Origin: Nitrosopumilus oxyclinae | GTDB taxonomy: Archaea > Thermoproteota > Nitrososphaeria > Nitrososphaerales > Nitrosopumilaceae | NCBI RefSeq assembly: GCF_013407165.1 | Contig: NZ_CP026994.1 | Location: forward strand, 1,268,187 to 1,332,186 | Direction: 5' to 3' | DNA length: 64,000 nucleotides | Shown: piece by piece, positions 42,500-50,691 of the stretch | Layout: each line of letters starts with the position of its first letter | Numbering within the stretch: position 1 is the stretch's first letter | Notes under the pieces: generated by a model | What the model saw: the letters and a program-made list of their open reading frames with translations, nothing else | Databases searched by the model: none | What the model was told of the DNA's origin: nothing | Made by a program: the position numbers and the translations under genes

Positions 42500-43678
42500 T
42501 TAGTTCCCAGCAATAGTTAGATCTTCTGTTAATTCTACAGAAATATCATTTCCTGCTGAATTGTCATCTGTTGTGTCATCTGTTGTGTCATCTGTTGTGT
42601 CATCTGTTGTGTCATCTGTTGTGTCATCTGTTGTTGAAACAGTTTTTGTTAGTGTACCAGTTCCATCAAGAAACCACATACCAGAAATTTTACTTTGAGG
42701 ATTCAAAATCGAAACTTGAGTTGAATCAGTAATTTCATTTATAGGAGAATCAGCATTTAATGAAATTTTGAGCGTAGAATAAACTTCCGCAAGCACATCA
42801 TCTTCTAAAAAGGCTAAGACTACCAAAGAATCCTTTAAGCCAGAATCACCTGATGAAGTTGTTCGAGCTTTTCCAAATCCACAGTTGAAAGGTATACTAT
42901 CCACAGTAATTCCGCATTCTTCTAATTCCAATTTTAGATTAGATTTACTTTTGTCAAAAGTATTGAAAATCATAAAACCTTCAAGCGTAGATAATTGGGT
43001 TTTATCACGAATTCCAGTAAGGGTTACTGAATCAAATTTTAATTCGTATGTTTCAAATGAATTTAAAGTGGAAATTTTATCACCCAAGTAATCATCATTG
43101 TTGATTTTATCAAGAATTTTTTGAGTTCTAGAATCTAATTTTTCTTGTTTTTCTAATAATTTTTTACGAATTTGATCTGTTTTTTTAGCAATTTTATCTT
43201 CTAGTTTTGCAGTTTTGTCAGAAAGTTTTTCAACATCCCCTGTAAAACCAGATTCAATCTTATTTTGATATTTTAATTTAATTTCTTTTAATTTTTCTTC
43301 ATATTTGTTTATTTTTTTGGATAATTTTTCTTCAAGTTTTTTTCTATCAGAATCTAATTTTGCTTTTTTGTCTTCTAGTTTTTGTTTTTGTTCATCATCT
43401 TTTTTGATTTCTTTTTCTTGTTTATCTTCTAGTTTTTGTTTTCGTTCATCAGCTTTTTTGATTTCTTTTTCTTGTTTATCTTCTAGTTTTTGTTTTCGTT
43501 CATCAGCTTTTTTGATTTCTTTTTCTTGTTTATCTAACTGTTTTTGATATGCCTTTGAGTTTTCTTGATTTTCAGAAAAATCTTCTTCTGCAAATGAATT
43601 TTCAATTGAAAATAGTCCAAAAGAACTACCAATCAAAATTGAGGCTAAAATTCCAAAGAAAATAAAATTTTTGTTCAT
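42500..43678 (-). CDS. Exported coiled-coil protein with low-complexity repeats
   Basis: 392 residues: a signal peptide (to about SFAEE), then a 150-residue charged coiled coil that includes three 18-residue repeats of KEIKKADERKQKLEDKQE type (54-bp DNA period), then a globular beta domain (FETYELKFDSVTLTGIRDK ... GKARTTSSGDSG) and a TTDD tandem tail encoded by a 12-bp repeat. No membrane anchor at the end. It is likely an envelope or extracellular protein and is co-transcribed with the WIKNNAGWW protein. Confidence 0.75.
   Translation of the reverse strand: MNKNFIFFGILASILIGSSFGLFSIENSFAEEDFSENQENSKAYQKQLDKQEKEIKKADERKQKLEDKQEKEIKKADERKQKLEDKQEKEIKKDDEQKQKLEDKKAKLDSDRKKLEEKLSKKINKYEEKLKEIKLKYQNKIESGFTGDVEKLSDKTAKLEDKIAKKTDQIRKKLLEKQEKLDSRTQKILDKINNDDYLGDKISTLNSFETYELKFDSVTLTGIRDKTQLSTLEGFMIFNTFDKSKSNLKLELEECGITVDSIPFNCGFGKARTTSSGDSGLKDSLVVLAFLEDDVLAEVYSTLKISLNADSPINEITDSTQVSILNPQSKISGMWFLDGTGTLTKTVSTTDDTTDDTTDDTTDDTTDDTTDDNSAGNDISVELTEDLTIAGN
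42562..42634. repeat. 12-bp tandem repeat (six copies) encoding TTDD
   Basis: GTCATCTGTTGT repeated about six times without change, near the 3' end of the coiled-coil protein gene. Such repeats change length by slippage. Confidence 0.85.
43391..43552. repeat. 54-bp tandem repeat (three copies) in the coiled-coil gene
   Basis: Units starting TCATCAGCTTTTTTGATT are spaced 54 bp apart, with only one or two base differences, and encode an 18-residue charged helical unit. Confidence 0.8.
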
Positions 43679-43736
43679 TTAACAGCTCGACTAAACTATA
43701 CTTAAAAAGAATTGCTCAGCATTCATCTTATACGAA

Positions 43737-44354
43737 TTAATTTTTTGATGTATTCACAAGATTAATGAAATACTTGTGCAATGCTGTATCTTTAGTTAAT
43801 TCAGGATGAAAAGCAGTACCAATTACATTGCCTTTTTTGACTGCAACTATTCGTTCGTTAAATTTTGATAAAACTTCTACATCAGATCCTACATCAGATA
43901 CCGATGGTGCTCTGATGAATACTCCATTAAACTTTGGAATGTTGATAGAATCCATGGAGATATTAGATTCAAATGATTCTTTTTGTCTTCCAAATGAATT
44001 TCTCTCCAATTTAATATCCAAAATATCTAAAAGTGGCTGATCAGTTTTACCAACTATCCTATCTTTTGCAGTATTTGATAACATAATCATTCCTGCACAA
44101 ATTCCAAGAACAGGCATGCCACTTTGAATTTTTTCTTTCATCACCTTTTGAGAGCCATTTACCAAAGACAAGTGACCAATTGTAGTACTTTCTCCACCAG
44201 GAATGATCAAACCATCCAATTGAGAAATTTCTTCAGGAGTTCTAACATCAACAACATTTCCATCTAGTCCTAATTCATCAATTGCAGATTTAGCTGACAA
44301 AACATTCTCTTGTACATCTCCTTGAATGGATAATACACCAACAGTAAGACTCAT
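43737..44354 (-). CDS. pdxT: Pyridoxal 5'-phosphate synthase, glutaminase subunit
   Basis: Releases ammonia from glutamine for PdxS. The 205 residues have [15 protein letters not shown] (oxyanion region), the nucleophile GICAGMIML and the His-Glu pair in [10 protein letters not shown], plus [13 protein letters not shown] at the start. Its ATG overlaps the pdxS stop by 4 bp, so both subunits are made together. Confidence 0.95.
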   Translation of the reverse strand: MSLTVGVLSIQGDVQENVLSAKSAIDELGLDGNVVDVRTPEEISQLDGLIIPGGESTTIGHLSLVNGSQKVMKEKIQSGMPVLGICAGMIMLSNTAKDRIVGKTDQPLLDILDIKLERNSFGRQKESFESNISMDSINIPKFNGVFIRAPSVSDVGSDVEVLSKFNERIVAVKKGNVIGTAFHPELTKDTALHKYFINLVNTSKN

Positions 44355-45319
44355 GCTGAGCCACCACGATCTTGCATACGTAATTCTAAAGTGTTAACAT
44401 CTAATCCTATCATAGATTGTCTTTCATCAATCATTTTTTGTGCTTCTTTGACTTTGTCTGATTCATTCCAGAAAGTGGTAGCCAAAACTATTGCTCTTGC
44501 TCTTTCTTTTGCATCATCTGAATTGAAGATTCCAGAGCCAACAAAGATACCATCACAGCCTAAAGACATCAAATATGCAGCATCAGCAGGTGTTGCAATT
44601 CCACCTGCAGCAAAATTAACAACAGGTAACCGTCCAAGTTTTGCAGTTTGTTCAACAATATCATAAGAGACTTTGAATTCTCTTGCCATTCTAACTAATT
44701 CTTGATTATCTCCAGAATCATAAATTGATTTGATGGTTCTCAACTCGTCATTTACTTTTTTGATATGCTTGATAGCTTCTGCAACATTTCCAGTTCCAGG
44801 TTCTCCTTTTGTTCTAATCATGGATGCACCCTCTTCAATTCGTCTTAGTGCTTCTGCCAAAGATCTTGCACCATTAACAACTGGAGTAGTAAAGTCCCAT
44901 TTCCAAATATGACGAAGTTCATCTGCAGGTGTTAAAACTTCAGATTCATCAATCATATCTACATCAGTTTCTTGTAAAACTAATGCCTCATTGACATGAC
45001 CAATTCTACATTTAGCCATCACAGGAATTGTAACAGAATCCATAATTTCTTCAATTATTCTAATACTTGCAGTTCGTGCAACACCGCCAGCTTTTCTAAC
45101 TTCAGATGGTAGTTTATCTAATACCATAACAGAGACAGCCCCAGCTTCTTCAGCAATTTGAGCTTGTTCTACATTTGTAACATCCATTACAACTCCATTT
45201 TTAAGCATGTGAGCAAACCCACGTTTAACAGTGGAAGAACCGCGTAAAGTATCAATTGAATTTATTTTATCTGAAACTATTCCTTTAGCATCAAGTCGTT
45301 CACCAGATAAGGGAAGCAT
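44351..45319 (-). CDS. pdxS: Pyridoxal 5'-phosphate synthase, lyase subunit
   Basis: Builds PLP from ribose 5-phosphate, glyceraldehyde 3-phosphate and ammonia. Visible are [18 protein letters not shown] (Schiff-base lysine region is next: VMDV), [31 protein letters not shown] and [20 protein letters not shown]. At 322 residues it has a short N-terminal extension. It precedes pdxT in a two-gene operon. Confidence 0.95.
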   Translation of the reverse strand: MLPLSGERLDAKGIVSDKINSIDTLRGSSTVKRGFAHMLKNGVVMDVTNVEQAQIAEEAGAVSVMVLDKLPSEVRKAGGVARTASIRIIEEIMDSVTIPVMAKCRIGHVNEALVLQETDVDMIDESEVLTPADELRHIWKWDFTTPVVNGARSLAEALRRIEEGASMIRTKGEPGTGNVAEAIKHIKKVNDELRTIKSIYDSGDNQELVRMAREFKVSYDIVEQTAKLGRLPVVNFAAGGIATPADAAYLMSLGCDGIFVGSGIFNSDDAKERARAIVLATTFWNESDKVKEAQKMIDERQSMIGLDVNTLELRMQDRGGSA

Positions 45320-45349
45320 GTGTTAATTTTTCCTAAAGACTATTTGTAT

Positions 45350-45883
45350 CTATTCACTAAATTCAGACATAATCAAATCTAATTCAGATTCAACCATAGT
45401 GATTATTGGTGGAATAAAATCTTCAGTTACATTTTGTTGTGGCCAATGGATTTGATTGACACGACCGTTTAGTGTAACTTTAACATTTGATTTTTGGTAT
45501 TCAGTTGCATTTTCCATTATCTTAAAAGACTCAGAAGGAATTGAAATAAAACCAGTTTCTTTAATGAGTGCTTTAATTTTGTTAAGTTTGTTTTCGTCCA
45601 GTTTTGAGCTAACGTCAGGTCTTAGATACCCTTGTTCAGTTACAGAATATTTTATGTCACCATTATTTTTGATATAAAGAATTTCAGTTTTTTGTGCACC
45701 AACACGCTCCGTTACACCATAAGAAATTTTTTTTAACTGATGTTTAGTATATTCAATTTCAACATTATCGGTATAATTAGCAGCTGATGTAGGGATTTCA
45801 TTTTTGAGTAATAAGGGAGTAGAAAGCAAAAGAGCAACAATAACTGGAATTGCACCCAATGCAATGTAAATTGGTTTTACCAT
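45350..45883 (-). CDS. Membrane-anchored protein of unknown function
   Basis: The ATG at 45883 is chosen because a TATA-like AAATAAAT near 45912 precedes it by about 29 bp; the frame is open to 45910. The N-terminal helix (residues 4-23) anchors a beta-rich exported domain with VTERVGAQKTEILYIKNNGDI and VTLNGRVNQIHWPQQN. A Pep-like pattern of a small lipocalin-type fold is possible, but I recognise no family. Confidence 0.65.
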   Translation of the reverse strand: MVKPIYIALGAIPVIVALLLSTPLLLKNEIPTSAANYTDNVEIEYTKHQLKKISYGVTERVGAQKTEILYIKNNGDIKYSVTEQGYLRPDVSSKLDENKLNKIKALIKETGFISIPSESFKIMENATEYQKSNVKVTLNGRVNQIHWPQQNVTEDFIPPIITMVESELDLIMSEFSE

Positions 45884-45959
45884 TTCACTGCAAATACTGC
45901 CAATTTGCAAATAAATCTTAGTAATGGTTAAAATTCAAGCAAAATATTTCGGTTCTTGT

Positions 45960-46033
45960 GGGTTCGTAGCCTAGCCTGGTAGGGCGATGGTCTCCAAAAC
46001 CATCGATCGTCGGTTCAAATCCGATCGGGCCCA
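45960..46033 (+). tRNA. tRNA-Trp (CCA)
   Basis: Acceptor GGGTTCG/CGGGCCC, anticodon stem GATGGT/ACCATC with loop CTCCAAA (anticodon CCA), T arm GTCGG-TTCAAAT-CCGAT. No intron is present, in contrast to many archaeal tRNA-Trp genes. CCA end is not encoded. Confidence 0.95.
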
Positions 46034-46045
46034 CTTTAGAAAATT

Positions 46046-48313
46046 CTATTGATTATTTCTCAATACATTTAGTGCAGATCCAGACTTGAACCATTCAATT
46101 TGTGATTTATTGTATGAATGATTTAGAAGAATTTCATCTTTCTCTCCAGTAGGATGAGAAATGACACATCGTACTTGTTTATCTGGAGCTAATTCATTTA
46201 GTTCAAGTAAACTAATTTTATCATCTTCTAGAATTTTTTCGTAATCTTCTGGATTACTAAATGTTAATGCCAAGATGCCTTGCTTTTTCAAATTTGTTTC
46301 ATGAATTCTTGCTAAACTTTTTGTGATAACTGCTGCACATCCCAAGAAGCGAGGAGTCATTGCAGCATGTTCTCTACTACTTCCTTCACCATAATTATTA
46401 TCAGCAACAATTACCCATCTCATTTGTTTTTCTTTGTATTGTCTAGCAATTTGTGAAAATGATTCTTGTTTATTATTTAGAATATTCTTGCCCTGTCCAA
46501 CTTGATCATTGAAAGCATTTACTGCTCCCAAAAGCATGTTATCACTAAGATTATCCAAGTGTCCTCGTAAAGAAAGCCAAGCTCCTGCAGGAGAAATATG
46601 ATCAGTAGTGCATTTACCTTTAGCCTTTACCATAATCGGAAGGTTTTCAAAATCATTACCATCCCATTTTGAGAATGGCTCTAAACGCTGTAATCTTTTA
46701 CTGTTAGGATCAATGATGACTTCAATATCATCAGAATTACTTGGTGGTGCAATGAAAATCCCTTCAGGTCTCATAAAACCTTCTTCAGGAACTTCTGGTG
46801 CAGGTTTAGGAGGTTCAAGTTTGAACTTTGTTCCATCAGATGCAATTAGATCATCCTTTAAGGGATTAAATGAAAGTCTACCACCTAACGCTAAAGCAAT
46901 AATCATTTCAGGACTACCAATAAAATTCAGAGTATTTCTCTTACCGTCATTTCGTCCTGGGAAATTTCTGTTAAATGTGGTAACAATAGTATTTTGTTGA
47001 TCTTTTTCAAGTTCGGGTCTATTCCATTGACCAATGCATGGACCACATGCATTTGCTAAAACAGTTGCACCTATGTCCAATAGAGAATTCATTTGTCCAT
47101 CTCTTTCTATAGTACCACGAATTTGTTCAGAACCAGGAGTTACCAATAGAGGGATTTTTGCTTTGATGCCTTTAGATTTAGCTTGTTCAGCTAAACTTGC
47201 AGCTCGAGACATATCCTCGTAAGAAGAATTTGTACAACTACCAATTAATGCAACAGAAATTGGATCAGTGTAATCATTAGATTTTACATCATCAGATAAT
47301 TCAGATATAGTTCTTGCCAAATCAGGAGTATGAGGACCAACAATATGTGGTTCTAATGTTGAAAGATTGATTTCAATAACTCTGTCAAAGAATTTTTCTG
47401 GATTTGATTCTATTTCAGGATCTGCAATAAGAGATTCTTTGTTTTGATTTGCTAGTTGAGCAATACCTTCTCTGTTTGTATATTTGAGATAGGTCTCCAT
47501 TCTTTCATCATATGGGAATACCGAACAAGTAGCACCAATTTCAGCTCCCATATTAGTAATAGTAGCTTTGCCTGTACAACTGATAGATTTTGTTCCAGGT
47601 CCAAAATATTCTACGATTGCGTTTGTACCTCCAGAGACTGTTAGCTCCTCAGCAACTTTTAAAATAATATCTTTTGGAGCAGTCCATCCAGTAAGTGCTC
47701 CAGTTAATTTTACACCAATTTTTTTAGGATAAAGTAATTCCCAAGGCAAGCCAGCCATGGTCTCTGCTGCATCTAATCCGCCAACACCAATTGCAATCAT
47801 TCCAAGACCTCCAGCATTAGGAGTATGAGAATCAGTACCAATCATCAATCCACCAGGGAATGCATAATTTTCAAGAACTACTTGATGAATAATTCCTGCA
47901 CCAGGTTTCCAAAAACCACATCCATATTTTGCAGATGCAGATTGTAAAAATTTAAAAACTTCACTATTTTCATCAAGGGAAACTTTCATGTCAACATCAC
48001 CTTGAACTTCGGCTCTGATGAGATGGTCACAATGTACAGTTGTAGGCAATGCGGTTTGTTTTAATCCTGCTTGCATAAATTGAAGCATTACCATTTGGCC
48101 TGTAACATCTTGTAATGCAACTCTATCAGGTTTTAAAAAGACATAGTCTTTTCCACCTGTGAAAACAGTATCGTCAATTTCATTTAGATGTCCAGATAAA
48201 ATTTTTTCAGAAAGTGTTAATGGTCTCCCAACTAGATTTCTATATTTTACAATATTATTTTTTAATTTCAAATAAACATTAGAAACAAGTTCTTCAGTAG
48301 TGTCAGTTTCCAC
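46046..48313 (-). CDS. acn: Aconitate hydratase (mitochondrial-type)
   Basis: Isomerises citrate and isocitrate in the TCA cycle with a 4Fe-4S cluster. Cluster cysteines are in IGSCTNSSYEDMS and ANACGPCIGQW; other landmarks are HCDHLIRAEVQGD, GTDSHTPNAGGLG and GEGSSREHAAMTPRF. The frame extends to 48364, but GTG 48313 is 27 bp after AAATTTAATATT (48335-48346) and matches the usual N-terminus VETDTTEELV, so a leaderless 755-residue protein is favoured. Confidence 0.92.
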   Translation of the reverse strand: METDTTEELVSNVYLKLKNNIVKYRNLVGRPLTLSEKILSGHLNEIDDTVFTGGKDYVFLKPDRVALQDVTGQMVMLQFMQAGLKQTALPTTVHCDHLIRAEVQGDVDMKVSLDENSEVFKFLQSASAKYGCGFWKPGAGIIHQVVLENYAFPGGLMIGTDSHTPNAGGLGMIAIGVGGLDAAETMAGLPWELLYPKKIGVKLTGALTGWTAPKDIILKVAEELTVSGGTNAIVEYFGPGTKSISCTGKATITNMGAEIGATCSVFPYDERMETYLKYTNREGIAQLANQNKESLIADPEIESNPEKFFDRVIEINLSTLEPHIVGPHTPDLARTISELSDDVKSNDYTDPISVALIGSCTNSSYEDMSRAASLAEQAKSKGIKAKIPLLVTPGSEQIRGTIERDGQMNSLLDIGATVLANACGPCIGQWNRPELEKDQQNTIVTTFNRNFPGRNDGKRNTLNFIGSPEMIIALALGGRLSFNPLKDDLIASDGTKFKLEPPKPAPEVPEEGFMRPEGIFIAPPSNSDDIEVIIDPNSKRLQRLEPFSKWDGNDFENLPIMVKAKGKCTTDHISPAGAWLSLRGHLDNLSDNMLLGAVNAFNDQVGQGKNILNNKQESFSQIARQYKEKQMRWVIVADNNYGEGSSREHAAMTPRFLGCAAVITKSLARIHETNLKKQGILALTFSNPEDYEKILEDDKISLLELNELAPDKQVRCVISHPTGEKDEILLNHSYNKSQIEWFKSGSALNVLRNNQ

Positions 48314-48468
48314 AAAACATGATAAATTAATCCCAAATTTAATATTTGCAATTGAAAAATTCAAAAAATTCTTTCAATAGGCATACAAATTCTCAACAAT
48401 TATAAGCCAAATACTGCTTTTTAATACAGTGCTGAGTAGTAGTAAATTTTCTAAATTGAGGTATAATT

Positions 48469-49101
48469 ATGGTCAATAAAGGATTCCCAAAATTTGGCAT
48501 GTCGCAAGCAGGGGCATTTGTTGCAGCTCTCAAAAATTACAATTTACCTGATTTTATTTTAGTTTTAATTGCAAAAGAATGCAAATCAGAATTGCTTGAA
48601 AGAGGAAGAATAGATGACAGATTGCAAAGTATGAATGATGATGCTTTAGAATTATTACACAAAGTTTTTGTCGGATGTGAAGAAGATTCTGCAGGAAAAT
48701 ATGCTCAATATCGATTCTTCGCATATGTTTCAAGTATGTATCATAAATGTGAGGTCATAGTCAACGATACTATTCCAGGTGCTTCAGGTAAAAATCATAA
48801 AGTTCCTATCGCAGTAAAAAACAATGGAATGTACATTGCAGTTGCATTTAACAAAGCAAAAGGAAATCCAGTAAACAAAAAAGAGACAGCCAGATTTTAT
48901 GAGATGGTAGATGATATCAAAAAAGGAGATCACGGTACTATGTTAACTGATGGAATTTATGGTTCTTCAATAGGATTTAGAGCAGATGCTCTTGTAGAAC
49001 TTGAAACATTAAGTAAATCAAGAAACAATGATCCAGAAAACAAATTAGATTTTAAAACTGCAAATTTTGAAAACAACATTTACTCAGTAACCAAATGTTA
49101 A
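48469..49101 (+). CDS. Conserved protein of unknown function
   Basis: 210 residues, soluble, starting MVNKGFPKFGMSQAGAFVAA. There is a helical N-terminal half and an alpha/beta C-terminal half (GKNHKVPIAVKNNGMYIAVA then KKETARFYEMVDDIKKGDHG). KVPIAVKNNGMYIAVAFNK followed by charged residues is reminiscent of a restriction-endonuclease-like core, but key residues cannot be assigned. Divergent from aconitase. Not recognised. Confidence 0.6.
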   Translation: MVNKGFPKFGMSQAGAFVAALKNYNLPDFILVLIAKECKSELLERGRIDDRLQSMNDDALELLHKVFVGCEEDSAGKYAQYRFFAYVSSMYHKCEVIVNDTIPGASGKNHKVPIAVKNNGMYIAVAFNKAKGNPVNKKETARFYEMVDDIKKGDHGTMLTDGIYGSSIGFRADALVELETLSKSRNNDPENKLDFKTANFENNIYSVTKC

Positions 49102-49113
49102 TTGTAAATATTT

Positions 49114-49683
49114 TTATTTTAAATTAAATTGAGAAGTATCCATTGCTAAAAACATCGGCTTACCATTAGTTTTTTTAAAATCTTCACCATACTGTTCAAA
49201 TTCTAACTGTTCAAAAAGATGTTTGGTCCACACATCATGTACATCCTGAATGAATTTTTTATGTCCAGTAATTCTTAACATTTCATGAAGTAATTCATGT
49301 GATACAGTAGTACAATTTTTTTCTGCAAGGAATAAAGTGTCATTAGATTCTTTCGGAGATTGCCAAAAAGCCATTCCAAAATTTTCTGCATGGTATCCAT
49401 CACAAGTGCAATCAGTCCACCAAGGTTTGAAATGAGTTAGATAGAAATGGTATATGTCATCCCCTCGTTGGTGATGATCTCGTACTAACGTATGTGTATC
49501 AAGTCGTTGAAGAATGCTTCTAGGAGATGTGATCATTTCATCACATTGAATTTCAAAATCTTGATCAAATTTTTCTTTTAACCAAACCTGAAAAAATTTG
49601 CTCATTTTTTTAACATATTCAAATTCAAATTGTCGTTTCTCACGATCTTCCTCAGGCACCACAAAAATGAAATGCAGAATCAT
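49114..49683 (-). CDS. Putative zinc metalloprotease (HELLH motif)
   Basis: 189 residues. VSHELLHEML at residues 127-136 supplies an HExxH zincin motif; H141 or H149 (GHKKFIQDVHDVW) could be the third ligand. A two-cysteine cluster, CTCDGYH, precedes it. No signal peptide, so it would be intracellular. Family is not one I can name, so catalysis is inferred from the motif alone. Confidence 0.55.
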   Translation of the reverse strand: MILHFIFVVPEEDREKRQFEFEYVKKMSKFFQVWLKEKFDQDFEIQCDEMITSPRSILQRLDTHTLVRDHHQRGDDIYHFYLTHFKPWWTDCTCDGYHAENFGMAFWQSPKESNDTLFLAEKNCTTVSHELLHEMLRITGHKKFIQDVHDVWTKHLFEQLEFEQYGEDFKKTNGKPMFLAMDTSQFNLK

Positions 49684-49701
49684 AATAAGAAAAAAAGGTG
49701 T

Positions 49702-49941
49702 TTATGTTTGACCTTCAATACCCATCAAGGTAAGAGTTGAACGAATCTTTTCAATTTTCCTGATTTTCCAGGTAATTGTTTCTCTAAGTTTTTCAACAGT
49801 GTCAGATTCGATCTTGGCCAAAATATCATATGCACCAAAAGTTCCATGAACTTCTTTTACACCTTCTAAGCCCTTTAGTTGCTTGATAATAGCTTCTTCA
49901 GAACCTAGTTCACAGTTTATTAAAACATAAGCTGTTGCCAT
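49702..49941 (-). CDS. Lrp/AsnC ligand-binding (RAM) domain protein
   Basis: 79 residues consisting only of the RAM domain: TAYVLINCELGSEEAIIKQL, VKEVHGTFGAYDILAKIES, and a closing strand STLTLMGIEG. The DNA-binding half is absent, so it probably binds amino acids or partners with full-length Lrp proteins. Such stand-alone RAM proteins are common in archaea. Lies 19 bp from the metalloprotease gene. Confidence 0.88.
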   Translation of the reverse strand: MATAYVLINCELGSEEAIIKQLKGLEGVKEVHGTFGAYDILAKIESDTVEKLRETITWKIRKIEKIRSTLTLMGIEGQT

Positions 49942-49984
49942 ACAGAAATTAGATAAATCGACTATATCAATAAAGCGATTTTTG

Positions 49985-50404
49985 TTAGGTTTGAGACATC
50001 TTTACAATTGCATCCCAGATGGGCTTGGGTACTGGCATAACAGATAATCTTGAAATTCTAATTAACTCCCAATCTTTGAATTTTTTCTCTTTTTTCATTT
50101 CATCAAGGGTTACTGGACGTTTCAATGTTTTTTTATATTTCACATCAACTACAATGAATCTCTCTACATCTTCTTTAGGATTGGAATATGGTTTTGAAGT
50201 AATTTGCATAATTCCAACGGCTTGTCTTTCATCCCCTGTATGATAAAAAAATACTAAATCGCCTGATTTCATTTCCCGCATATGCTTTAATGCCAAATTA
50301 TTATGAACGCCATCCCATACGGTTGTTTTTTCTTTTTTGAGTTGTTCAAAATTATAGCCTCTTGGCCCACTAGGCTCTTGTTTTGCTAACCAATAATTCA
50401 CCAT
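49985..50404 (-). CDS. EVE-domain protein
   Basis: 139 residues with the PUA-like EVE fold: YWLAKQEPSGPRGYNFEQL, WDGVHNNLALKHMREMKSGD, FFYHTGDERQAVGIMQI and the end VMPVPKPIWDAIV. EVE domains recognise modified bases in DNA or RNA. The gene stands alone after the RAM gene; the bound modification is unknown. Confidence 0.9.
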   Translation of the reverse strand: MVNYWLAKQEPSGPRGYNFEQLKKEKTTVWDGVHNNLALKHMREMKSGDLVFFYHTGDERQAVGIMQITSKPYSNPKEDVERFIVVDVKYKKTLKRPVTLDEMKKEKKFKDWELIRISRLSVMPVPKPIWDAIVKMSQT

Positions 50405-50446
50405 TTCATTTTATCATATTATATCGGTGTTTAATGGTTTTTAAAA

Positions 50447-50625
50447 AAAGATATGTTCCCCGGTTCTGACTCGCACAAACTCATTGGTCATAGCCATACG
50501 CCTCCTCGCGTTCTGAAACCGGGGTTGCCCATAATGTAGCACGCCTGGGTGAATTAGAAATCACTGGTATCATTACGATCGACTCATCCTAATCCGTCTG
50601 CATGCTTGCTCTTGGGCGATTAATT
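50447..50625. ncRNA. Unassigned structured non-coding RNA
   Basis: A G+C-rich island in an AT-rich 287-bp gap. CCCCGGTT (from 50458) pairs AACCGGGG about 50 bp later, GCCCA/TGGGC pairs close a second part, and GTTCTGA occurs twice symmetrically. The minus strand ends in CCGGGG-AACATATC-TTTTTTT, a hairpin plus U-run terminator, and has CTATAATT (about 50622-50629) upstream. The plus strand also has a TATA-like TTTTTAAA 25 bp before 50460. It is not a tRNA, 5S, SRP or recognisable RNase P RNA. Confidence 0.55.
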
Positions 50626-50691
50626 ATAGAATTACTCCTACTAAAAACCATTGAAGGAATAATATCAAAAAATATTCTGAATAAAATAATT

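Noticed and set aside
42562-43552. CRISPR-like array from the regular repeats
   Set aside because: Repeats are in frame within one coding sequence, with no unique spacers; no other array was seen in the window.
50447-50625. RNase P, SRP or 5S RNA
   Set aside because: Hallmark segments of these RNAs (for example GGAAAGUC of RNase P or the SRP GGAAG/AGCAG loop) were not found; only a vague CAGAACC resemblance.
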